Shown here: one piece after another, positions 17,160 to 24,520 of the stretch | Layout: each line of letters opens with the position of its first letter | Numbering within the stretch: the stretch's first letter is position 1 | DNA from: Ruminococcus flavefaciens ATCC 19208 | GTDB lineage: Bacteria; Bacillota; Clostridia; Oscillospirales; Ruminococcaceae | DNA: 64,000 nucleotides | Direction of reading: 5' to 3' | NCBI RefSeq assembly: GCF_000518765.1 | Contig: NZ_JAEF01000016.1 | Span: 116,249 to 180,248, forward strand | The notes under the pieces: generated by a model | What the model was told of the DNA's origin: nothing | The model's input: the letters and a program-made list of their open reading frames with translations, nothing else | Databases searched by the model: none | Made by a program: the position numbers and the translations under genes

Positions 17160-17213
17160 TCAGATGCAACATCGCATTCGCTCCGAATTGGTGATATGTC
17201 TGTGTTTTCTCAT
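17160..17213 (-). CDS. Putative 17-residue leader peptide ending Cys-Cys-Ile
   Basis: The 18-codon frame reads MRKHRHITNSERMRCCI and is preceded by a strong AAGGAGTGAT ribosome site ten bases before its ATG. It lies between the operon promoter and the binding-protein start, 45 bases upstream of the latter. Short leader peptides with a basic/His segment and Cys near the end are known upstream of sulfur-metabolism genes in Actinobacteria; applying that to this organism is my inference. No terminator hairpin is visible downstream, so control would have to act by translation coupling or Rho. Confidence 0.55.
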   Translation of the reverse strand: MRKHRHITNSERMRCCI

Positions 17214-17247
17214 GTTATTATCACTCCTTGTTTTTCTCTATGCACTA

Positions 17248-17303
17248 ATCATACCATACCTATAGGCTTTTGTCTAATACAAAAGCACTATTGTTCTTTA
17301 TAG
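17248..17303 (-). promoter_or_regulatory. ABC operon promoter with shared LysR-type signature
   Basis: The minus strand has TAGACA, 17 bases, then TATGAT. The -35 box sits in GTATTAGACA with AATAG seven bases and CTATA another six bases upstream, matching the paaK and oxidoreductase promoters position for position. An additional CTATAGAC lies beyond the outer half-site. Confidence 0.78.
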
Positions 17304-17322
17304 GTAAAGTCTATAGCCTGAT

Positions 17323-18215
17323 ATGGATGATAGTTCTTTTATATCACACTTAAAACGAATTGACGAGGCAAAGAAGCAAGTTCCATTATCAAATGAAATA
17401 GTCGGAGCTATAGTTATACTTCCCGATACGCGTGATAAAGCAGGCGACCCTAAAGACGCACTGCGTGCGGTTTTGCTGAAACAAACCGTATTACTCAGTT
17501 CATTACCCCCGATGGATCAAAAAAGATGATCCGCCTGAACACAGAGTAAGAGGTGCTGTTATGGATTTGCTGCGGCAATTCGGGTACACAGAGTTCTGCG
17601 AAAAACGTGGTATGAAGAATAATCCGGCTTTTGGTGCAGATACAGTAGGTATGTATATACTCCATCAGCTAAGACCGCTATGGGCAGAAAAATCCAAACT
17701 GGCTAAAGATACTGCACGTTTTCTGCCTGTGTATGTTACATACAATGTCCGAAGCGGTAAAGTATCTGTAGATTCCGATCTGTTAGAAAAGCGGCATTTG
17801 TCATATCCGGAAGCACTGATCGAGTTTTCAAAGTTGTCACGGGATAAAGATTTTGTACAGAAATGTGTTGATTCATCCAGAAGCGGATTTCGTACAAAGT
17901 TGCTTGGGCTGCACAGCTTATATAGCAATGAAAATGCACTTGTTCTTTCTCAAGCAAACGGAATTACAAGACAGCTTTGGCATGATTTAACAGATAAAAA
18001 AATATCTGATTATAAATATAACCGTCAATATGTTCCTGAAGAATAGAGATTGGCATGAAAAGTTATTCAGATATGAGATCATTCTGTAATACAGGACTAA
18101 GAATTCGAGAAAATTATAGTACTCATGAAGTGCCGGATTATTATACAGAGTTTAACGATAAAGGAGATTGCGTATCTGCCAGCGGCATTCTAAAGGCGGT
18201 ATTCCATACGCATAA
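17323..18215 (+). pseudogene. Decayed C-terminal fragment resembling a pPIWI_RE (Argonaute-like) RNaseH region
   Basis: Three pieces in different frames join into one protein-like sequence: EIVGAIVILP with DPKDALR (17323 on), then FAETNRITQFITPDGSKK in another frame, then HRVRGAVMDLLRQFGYTEF through ANGITRQLWHDLTDKKI (to 18046), then LRIRENYSTHEVPDYY (from 18055). The DPK-ALR-GFA-TQFI series, LLRQFG, NG-R-LW and R-EVP motifs are what I recall of the RNaseH domain of pPIWI_RE proteins. At least two frameshifts and stops break it, the large N-terminal part is missing, and it runs into the 66-bp repeat. It is a relic of a defence gene, not a working one. Family assignment is from memory. Confidence 0.6.
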
Positions 18216-18266
18216 GATCCCCCTGAACCGATATGATTCAGGGGGATCGTTATTAACATCAGTTAT
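18201..18266. repeat. 66-bp direct repeat A with strong hairpin
   Basis: It aligns without gaps to 19379-19444 at 55 of 66 positions, and most differences are in the hairpin loop. The stem GATCCCCCTGAA/TTCAGGGGGATC is 12 bp. It overlaps the end of ogt and the tail of the pPIWI-like relic. Confidence 0.85.
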
Positions 18267-18750
18267 TCTCAAGTTTAAGCAGGGCAGTCTTTTTATCCAG
18301 TCCGCCTGCATAGCCTGTCAGACTGCCGTCTGCTCCGACAACTCTGTGACAGGGAATTATTATCGAGATAGGGTTATGTCCAACAGCGCTGCCGACTGTC
18401 TGAGCTGACATACGCTCAACTCCTTGCTGTTCTGCGAGTATACGGGCAATCTCTCCGTAGGTCATGGTCTGTCCGTAGGGTATCGTCAGAAGTATGTCGT
18501 ATACTGCCTTTCTGAATGGTGTTGTGTGCAGACTTATAGGCAGAGTGAAGCTCGGCTTTTTTCCGCCAAAATAAATATCGAGCCATTTGACGGTTTCGGT
18601 AAATATCGGCAGTTTCACTTTGGAACTTTCTGCTACCAAGTTCTGGGGATAGTATTTCTGTCCCTCAAACCATAGTCCTGTCAGTGTTTCACTGTCACTG
18701 GCGAGGGTTATTCCGCCGATGGGAGAGGTACAATGATATGTATAAACCAT
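18259..18750 (-). CDS. ogt: Methylated-DNA--protein-cysteine S-methyltransferase
   Basis: The 163-residue protein repairs O6-alkylguanine by moving the alkyl group to its own cysteine. The active-site motif IIPCHRVVG is intact, preceded by the helix-turn-helix region PYGQTMTYGEIAR and followed by LTGYAGGLDKKTALL. Length fits single-domain Ogt. Its stop codon lies inside direct repeat A. The next gene upstream ends 15 bases away, so the two are probably co-transcribed. Confidence 0.94.
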   Translation of the reverse strand: MVYTYHCTSPIGGITLASDSETLTGLWFEGQKYYPQNLVAESSKVKLPIFTETVKWLDIYFGGKKPSFTLPISLHTTPFRKAVYDILLTIPYGQTMTYGEIARILAEQQGVERMSAQTVGSAVGHNPISIIIPCHRVVGADGSLTGYAGGLDKKTALLKLENN

Positions 18751-18765
18751 GATATGTTTCTTTCT

Positions 18766-19230
18766 TCAGTGAAATCGTGAAAAGTCAGTACACAAATATT
18801 TTTCAAACTGCTTTTTGCAGTATTCTTTTTTTATTCCTGTTGTCCTATCCTTTTTATTTCCGTTAAACCAAATACTGCGCTTACCCTTGTTTTTGCCATT
18901 TTTATTTGTGACGCATTCTTTCAAAAACTCTTCCGACGACATTATCCACATTGAATCAAGCCGCTCAGAATAAAATACAAAATAGAAATTAGGTGTCAAT
19001 TCATGTGTAATGGCTGAAAATAGTGCAGCATCTCCGTCAGTAACTTCATTTGATCTTGCTTTGATTTGGATCTCGATAAAAGAACCATCTGCTCTTTTGA
19101 TAATACAATCTACACCATGATCATCAACAAGCGGAAGATATACATCTAACCCTTCCATCAGCATCTTTCCAACAAGATTATACTCCATACGTTTTCCAAA
19201 ACCGGCAGAGTGTCTGAACGATATTCCCAC
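18766..19230 (-). CDS. DUF4365-like protein, possible PD-(D/E)XK nuclease
   Basis: This 154-residue protein has an N-terminal helix region (EYNLVGKMLMEGLDVYLPL) followed by HGVDCIIKRADGSFIEIQIKAR. The latter has the D-(x)n-E-x-K pattern of PD-(D/E)XK nuclease folds, as in DUF4365 proteins. The C-terminal ~45 residues are Lys-rich. The longer frame begins with TTG at 19236 almost on top of AAGGAGG; the GTG at 19228-19230 has correct spacing and is preferred. It lies with ogt between two 66-bp direct repeats next to a defence-gene relic. The nuclease call is inference. Confidence 0.6.
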   Translation of the reverse strand: MGISFRHSAGFGKRMEYNLVGKMLMEGLDVYLPLVDDHGVDCIIKRADGSFIEIQIKARSNEVTDGDAALFSAITHELTPNFYFVFYSERLDSMWIMSSEEFLKECVTNKNGKNKGKRSIWFNGNKKDRTTGIKKEYCKKQFEKYLCTDFSRFH

Positions 19231-19378
19231 GACCAATCCTCCTTATCTTATTTAAATGGCTGCCTATATTATAACTTTTTATACTTGAAAAGTCAATGCC
19301 AGATAAATGAATAATCATTGGAATAAATGATACTGTATTGATTACAACTATAACGTCATCAGACCAGTGATCCAACCA

Positions 19379-19444
19379 ATTCCATACACAAAAAATCCCC
19401 CTGAACCATAGTAGTTCAGGGGGACTGTTATTAACATCAGTTAT
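19379..19444. repeat. 66-bp direct repeat B with terminator hairpin
   Basis: The second copy of the repeat at 18201-18266. On the minus strand the stem GTCCCCCTGAAC/GTTCAGGGGGA is followed by TTTTTTG, so this copy works as a terminator for genes reading leftward from the ppdK side. Confidence 0.85.
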
Positions 19445-19557
19445 CCGCATATGCGAACTTCAACATTGATATCTTCCCATATTTTGGATTTTATCGTTTG
19501 TCCGTTCGCGGCTCTGAAAGCCTTTGCTTCTTCCAATGTTATATCGAATTTGCACAT
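19441..19557 (-). CDS. Small ORF of 38 residues downstream of ppdK
   Basis: The frame starts MCKFDITLEEAKAFRAANGQ (coding-like amino acid use, a helix-rich segment) and ends VEVRICG before a stop in repeat B. It lies 19 bases after ppdK and before the terminator. No clear ribosome site is present. It could be a real small protein or the remnant of a longer gene. Confidence 0.3.
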   Translation of the reverse strand: MCKFDITLEEAKAFRAANGQTIKSKIWEDINVEVRICG

Positions 19558-19576
19558 TAACTCTAACGAGTCGAAC

Positions 19577-22204
19577 TTACCTCTTATCTGCGATAGCAGC
19601 CTGAGCAGCAGCGAGACGAGCGATCGGAACACGGAAAGGTGAGCAAGATACATAGTCGAGGCCGATCTTGTGGCAGAACTCAACAGATGTAGGATCACCG
19701 CCGTGCTCACCGCAGATACCGCAGTGGAGCTTAGGATTAACAGGCTTACCGAGCTTGATAGCCATTTCCATGAGCTTACCAACGCCAGCCTGATCGAGCT
19801 TAGCGAAAGGATCGTTCTCGAAGATCTTCTTGTCATAGTAAGCGCCGAGGAACTTGCCTGCGTCGTCACGTGAGAAGCCGTATGTCATCTGTGTAAGGTC
19901 GTTAGTACCGAAGCAGAAGAAGTCAGCGTTCTTAGCGATCTCGTCAGCTGTAAGAGCAGCTCTTGGGATCTCGATCATTGTACCAACTTCGTACTCGAGG
20001 TTAGCGCCAGCTTCCTTGATAACAGCGTCAGCAGTCTCAACAACTACCTTCTTAACGTACTTGAGCTCCTTAACATCGCCAACGAGTGGGATCATGATCT
20101 CAGGCTTAACGTTCCAGTCAGCGTGCTTCTTCTTAACGTTGATAGCAGCCTTGATAACAGCCTTTGTCTGCATAGCAGCGATCTCAGGATATGTTACAGC
20201 AAGACGGCATCCTCTGTGACCCATCATTGGGTTGAACTCGTGGAGAGAAGCGATGATGTTCTTGATGTCAGCAACTGACTTGCCCTGAGCCTTAGCGAGA
20301 GCAGCGATATCATCTTCCTCAGTAGGAACGAATTCGTGGAGAGGTGGATCTAAGAAACGGATAGTAACCGGGTTACCCTCGAGAGCCTCATAGAGAGCTT
20401 CGAAGTCGCTCTGCTGCATTGGCTCAATCTTAGCGAGAGCAGCTTCTCTTCCTTCAACTGTATCTGAGCAGATCATCTCACGGAAAGCAGCGATTCTGTC
20501 AGCCTCGAAGAACATGTGCTCTGTACGGCAGAGACCGATACCCTCAGCGCCGAGCTCTCTTGCCTTCTTAGCGTCAGCAGGAGTATCAGCATTTGTTCTA
20601 ACCTTGAGAGTTCTGTACTTATCAGCCCAAGCCATGATTCTTCCGAACTCACCTGCGATCTGAGCGTCAACTGTAGCGATAACGCCGTCGTAGATGTTAC
20701 CTGTTGTACCGTCGATTGAGATGTAGTCTCCTTCAACGAATGTCTTTCCGCCGAGCTCGAACTTCTTGTTAGCTTCGTCCATCTTGATATCGCCGCAGCC
20801 TGAAACGCAGCACTCACCCATACCACGAGCAACAACAGCAGCGTGTGATGTCATACCGCCGCGAACTGTGAGGATACCCTGTGCAGCCTTCATACCTGTG
20901 ATATCTTCAGGTGATGTTTCGAGACGAACGAGAACGACCTTCTCGCCCTTAGCAGCCCACTCTACAGCGTCGTCAGCTGTGAATACGATCTTACCGCAAG
21001 CAGCTCCAGGTGAAGCACCGAGACCCTTGCCGATAGGAGTAGCAGCCTTGAGAGCCTTTGTATCGAACTGTGGGTGGAGAAGTGTATCGAGGTTTCTTGG
21101 GTCGATCATTGCAACAGCTTCCTGCTCTGTCTTCATGCCCTCATCAACGAGGTCACAAGCGATCTTGAGAGCAGCCTGTGCAGTTCTCTTACCGTTTCTT
21201 GTCTGGAGCATATAGAGCTTCTTGTTTTCAACAGTGAACTCCATATCCTGCATATCGTGATAGTGATTTTCGAGAGTCTGGCAAACTTCCTTGAACTGAG
21301 CGAAAGCCTCAGGGAATGTCTCAGCCATCTGCTGGATAGGCATAGGAGTACGAACGCCTGCAACAACGTCTTCGCCCTGTGCGTTTGTAAGGAACTCACC
21401 CATGAGCTTCTTCTCACCTGTAGCAGGGTCACGAGTAAATGCAACACCTGTACCGCAATCGTCGCCCATGTTACCGAATGCCATTGACTGTACGTTTACA
21501 GCAGTACCCCAAGAGAATGGGATATCGTTATCTCTTCTGTATACGTTAGCTCTTGGGTTATCCCATGAACGGAATACAGCCTTGATAGCACCCATGAGCT
21601 GCTCCTTAGGATCGTCAGGGAAGTCAACGCCGATCTTAGACTTGTATTCAGCCTTGAACTGACCAGCAAGTGTCTTGAGGTCGTCAGCTGTGAGCTCAAC
21701 GTCCTGAGTTACACCCTTTTCAGCCTTCATCTTGTCGATGAGCTCTTCAAAGTACTTCTTACCAACTTCCATAACTACGTCAGAATACATCTGAATGAAT
21801 CTTCTGTAGCAGTCCCAAGCCCATCTTGGGTTATTTGACTTTTCAGCAATTGTGTTAACAACAGTCTCATTAAGACCGAGGTTAAGGATTGTATCCATCA
21901 TACCAGGCATTGAAGCTCTTGCACCTGAACGAACAGATACGAGGAGAGGATTCTCCTTATCGCCGAACTTCTTTCCTGTGATTCCTTCCATTTTAACGAT
22001 ATACTCGTTGATCTCAGCCTGGATCTCATCAGAGATACCGCCGTCCTCATAATACTGAGTACAAGCCTCTGTTGTGATCGTGAAACCCTGAGGAACAGGG
22101 AGACCGATGTTTGTCATCTCAGCCAGGTTAGCACCCTTACCGCCGAGAAGCTCTCTCATGTTGGCATTACCTTCAGAGAAAAGGTAACAATACTTATTTG
22201 CCAT
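19577..22204 (-). CDS. ppdK: Pyruvate, phosphate dikinase
   Basis: The 875-residue enzyme interconverts pyruvate, ATP and phosphate with PEP, AMP and pyrophosphate. Domains are complete: the N-terminal ATP-grasp region (LLGGKGANLAEMTNIGLPVP), the phosphohistidine domain with GGMTSHAAVVARGMG (catalytic His), and the C-terminal PEP/pyruvate barrel with GLCRTEHMFF and LHCGICGEHGGDP. It is a standard glycolytic enzyme in ruminococci, where it often replaces pyruvate kinase flux. An expected TATAAT (minus, 22270-22275) and a GGAGG ribosome site lie upstream. It is followed by a small ORF and the terminator in repeat B. Confidence 0.97.
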   Translation of the reverse strand: MANKYCYLFSEGNANMRELLGGKGANLAEMTNIGLPVPQGFTITTEACTQYYEDGGISDEIQAEINEYIVKMEGITGKKFGDKENPLLVSVRSGARASMPGMMDTILNLGLNETVVNTIAEKSNNPRWAWDCYRRFIQMYSDVVMEVGKKYFEELIDKMKAEKGVTQDVELTADDLKTLAGQFKAEYKSKIGVDFPDDPKEQLMGAIKAVFRSWDNPRANVYRRDNDIPFSWGTAVNVQSMAFGNMGDDCGTGVAFTRDPATGEKKLMGEFLTNAQGEDVVAGVRTPMPIQQMAETFPEAFAQFKEVCQTLENHYHDMQDMEFTVENKKLYMLQTRNGKRTAQAALKIACDLVDEGMKTEQEAVAMIDPRNLDTLLHPQFDTKALKAATPIGKGLGASPGAACGKIVFTADDAVEWAAKGEKVVLVRLETSPEDITGMKAAQGILTVRGGMTSHAAVVARGMGECCVSGCGDIKMDEANKKFELGGKTFVEGDYISIDGTTGNIYDGVIATVDAQIAGEFGRIMAWADKYRTLKVRTNADTPADAKKARELGAEGIGLCRTEHMFFEADRIAAFREMICSDTVEGREAALAKIEPMQQSDFEALYEALEGNPVTIRFLDPPLHEFVPTEEDDIAALAKAQGKSVADIKNIIASLHEFNPMMGHRGCRLAVTYPEIAAMQTKAVIKAAINVKKKHADWNVKPEIMIPLVGDVKELKYVKKVVVETADAVIKEAGANLEYEVGTMIEIPRAALTADEIAKNADFFCFGTNDLTQMTYGFSRDDAGKFLGAYYDKKIFENDPFAKLDQAGVGKLMEMAIKLGKPVNPKLHCGICGEHGGDPTSVEFCHKIGLDYVSCSPFRVPIARLAAAQAAIADKR

Positions 22205-22507
22205 TGGTGTATACCTCCATTTTAAACATTACCGAACGATCCCAGAAAGACATCATTCGAGTTATACCTATTATAACACATCTCGGAAAAAAATACCATA
22301 TATGCGATGACAAAAAATAGCCGTTAAAATCGCTGTACTTTGTATAAAAATCAACAAAGAAAATTGTTTTCTGCAAAAAAGGCTTGCAATTATTATTAAA
22401 GTATGTAAAAATGATTAGGTAAAGATACATTTCTGCTAATATTATGTTTTAACATATATTGCGGTGAAATGGAAGATCATATCAAGAGAAGAGAGGAATA
22501 ATCACAT
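22205..22507. other. Divergent promoter region between ppdK and a lipoprotein gene
   Basis: The 303-bp gap is AT-rich. A TATAAT on the minus strand (22270-22275) probably serves ppdK. GAGAGGAATAATC just before 22508 supplies the ribosome site of the lipoprotein gene. I see no other gene or RNA. Confidence 0.5.
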
Positions 22508-23308
22508 ATGAAAAAGCTTACAGCTATACTTATGACATGCACTATGCTTATTTGTGCAGCAGCTTCATGCGGTGAAACAAAGGAAAAGGACAAGGAGTCG
22601 TCATCGAAAAAGTCTGAGACAACTACTGTTGCAGAAACAACAGAGGATAAGGACGATGAAGAAAGCGATGATGAGAAGAAGTCTGATGACGATGAGAAGA
22701 GCGATGATGAGAAGAAGTCTGATGACGATGAGAAGAGCGATGATGAGAAGAAGTCTGATGACGATGAGAAGAGCGATGATAAAAAGTCAGACGATAAGAA
22801 ATCAGATGATGACAAGGACGCAGGCAAGCCTGCTTCTGAGGATATGATCTCTGAGGTCAACGAGATGATATACAAATTTGCAAGCTCAATGCTGGATAAA
22901 AAGACCGATGATGCTATTGCCTGTATGTATCCTGCCGAGCTTATCAAGGCTATGAAGGAAGCAGACGATTACGAGAATTGGGCAGAAGATGCTCTGGAAG
23001 AAGATGATGAAGGCAAGCTCATCGAGGCAAGTGCTCAGGACGTAAAAGAGCTCAGTCAGAAGGCATTGTCGGGTGCTGCTAATTACTTCAATCTGTTTAT
23101 GGAAATGGAAGGCAAGGAAGCAGGCAATTTCATCGTAGAAAAAGGCTGCTCCTTCAAGCTGGACATAAAGTCTGAAGTAAACGGTGAGCGCGACGATATG
23201 AACGAAGATGCTTGTGCTGTTTATATAAAGGGTGACGGCTGGCTTCTCATTCCTGTTGGTGAGGAAGAGCTTGAGGAGATGAGCGAAGTAGAAAATCCCT
23301 TAGGATAA
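22508..23308 (+). CDS. Lipoprotein with acidic/lysine tandem repeats
   Basis: The 266-residue product has a lipoprotein signal ending AAASC. A highly charged spacer follows in which the 12-residue unit SDDEKKSDDDEK is repeated three times and then decays (residues about 35-100). The C-terminal ~160 residues form a helical domain (EVNEMIYKFASSMLDKKTDDAIACMYPAELI) that I do not recognise. The spacer likely holds the domain away from the membrane through the wall. It precedes an esterase-like lipoprotein gene by 16 bases and may be co-transcribed with it. Confidence 0.75.
   Translation: MKKLTAILMTCTMLICAAASCGETKEKDKESSSKKSETTTVAETTEDKDDEESDDEKKSDDDEKSDDEKKSDDDEKSDDEKKSDDDEKSDDKKSDDKKSDDDKDAGKPASEDMISEVNEMIYKFASSMLDKKTDDAIACMYPAELIKAMKEADDYENWAEDALEEDDEGKLIEASAQDVKELSQKALSGAANYFNLFMEMEGKEAGNFIVEKGCSFKLDIKSEVNGERDDMNEDACAVYIKGDGWLLIPVGEEELEEMSEVENPLG
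22664..22771 (+). repeat. Three perfect 36-bp tandem repeats
   Basis: Units at 22664-22699, 22700-22735 and 22736-22771 are identical at the DNA level and encode SDDEKKSDDDEK. Identity without synonymous changes indicates recent expansion by slippage or recombination. Confidence 0.9.
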
Positions 23309-23324
23309 TTTATAATCGAAAAAC

Positions 23325-24494
23325 ATGATGAAGAAATATTTATTGCTTTTTATTTGCAGCCTGCTTGCTGTGTCTGCTGCATCATGTGCAAATAAGGATA
23401 CGGATAATTCGGCGGCTGAGCCGACCGCGGAGCAGGTGACGGAAGAAGCTGTTGAACAGACCACAGAAACCCAAACAGAACCTGCTACGGAAAAGCCGAC
23501 TGCTCCACCGATCGAGTACTATGACGGACTTACATATCCCGATACCATGACCGATAAGGAAAGAGAAAATACCAGTTATCGCGAGTTTACTCTGCTTTAT
23601 CCTGAGAAAGCCTTTCAGATAGGTGTTAATCGCCTTTCCTACGGTATACCGCAGGAAACTGGCGATGTTGTACATAAAAAGGTGAAGAGCATTGAGGAAA
23701 ATATCCGCGAGCTGAAAATCTACGATGAACAGCTTGATGCAAATTTTCTCTCACATATAATACTGCCGCCGAATTACGATGAAAACAAGGAATATCCTGT
23801 ATTTCTGGTCTGCGACGCGGAGTACTGGCTTACAAAATTGCCTGATGCGTGGCAGCTTATAAACGAAGGAGAAGCCGCGCCTGTTATATTTGTTACACTT
23901 GGTCACGATTACGATACGGACGGCGTTGATGACAATATTCGTTTTGACAAGTTTGCTGTAAAGCAGGATAAGATGCTGGATTTCATAACCAATGACCTTA
24001 TGCAGCTGATCGCTGCCAATTATAAGGTGGACAGCAGCCGCAGCGTTTTATTCGGACATTCGCTGGGCGGTCTGTTTTCTCACTACGCTCTCTGCAATTC
24101 CGACAAGTATGAATATCAGCCTTTCGCAAACTATATAATTGCAAGTCCAGCGTTATGGTCTTACTATTACGACAGCGGTGATAAAATGGACTTGAAAAGT
24201 ATTTCAGATCCATATGCATACAGGAATGAGTTCGGTTATTTCGACCGCAACGAGACAATGGACAAAAAAGTGTTTATTTGTGCAGGCGAAAACGAGGCAT
24301 ACAGGTTCAGAAATCAAAAACCCGAAGAATATGCAGATCTGCCGACTATCCCCGAAGATGCAAAGTCTGTTTACGAAAGACTGACAGCTCACGGTGTATC
24401 TGCTGATCTGATGATATATGAAAACAGCTACCACAGGAGCTATGTAGGAAATATGTTTTGTGAATATTTGAAGCAGAATTTCCCGACAGAATAA
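23325..24494 (+). CDS. Putative esterase lipoprotein, enterochelin-esterase-like alpha/beta hydrolase
   Basis: The 389-residue protein has a lipoprotein signal ending AASC (Cys21), a Thr/Glu/Pro linker to about residue 65, and an esterase domain of the EntD/Fes-like family. The nucleophile elbow GHSLGGLFSHY and a C-terminal YHRSYVGNMFCEYL with the likely catalytic His are present, as is LPPNYDENKEYPVFLVCD. It should act on an ester outside the cell, perhaps an acylated polysaccharide or siderophore; the substrate is not visible. It lies between another lipoprotein and glmU. Confidence 0.8.
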   Translation: MMKKYLLLFICSLLAVSAASCANKDTDNSAAEPTAEQVTEEAVEQTTETQTEPATEKPTAPPIEYYDGLTYPDTMTDKERENTSYREFTLLYPEKAFQIGVNRLSYGIPQETGDVVHKKVKSIEENIRELKIYDEQLDANFLSHIILPPNYDENKEYPVFLVCDAEYWLTKLPDAWQLINEGEAAPVIFVTLGHDYDTDGVDDNIRFDKFAVKQDKMLDFITNDLMQLIAANYKVDSSRSVLFGHSLGGLFSHYALCNSDKYEYQPFANYIIASPALWSYYYDSGDKMDLKSISDPYAYRNEFGYFDRNETMDKKVFICAGENEAYRFRNQKPEEYADLPTIPEDAKSVYERLTAHGVSADLMIYENSYHRSYVGNMFCEYLKQNFPTE

Positions 24495-24520
24495 TTATAT
24501 ATAATACAGGAGGAATAGAC

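Noticed and set aside
16837..17265. 142-codon plus-strand ORF opposite the binding-protein gene
   Set aside because: It is antisense to the lipoprotein signal, Cys-Cys linker and leader ORF, all of which have proper ribosome sites and family features on the minus strand.
18202..19444. CRISPR-like repeats
   Set aside because: There are only two 66-bp copies 1.1 kb apart with genes between; no spacer array or cas gene is present anywhere in the window.
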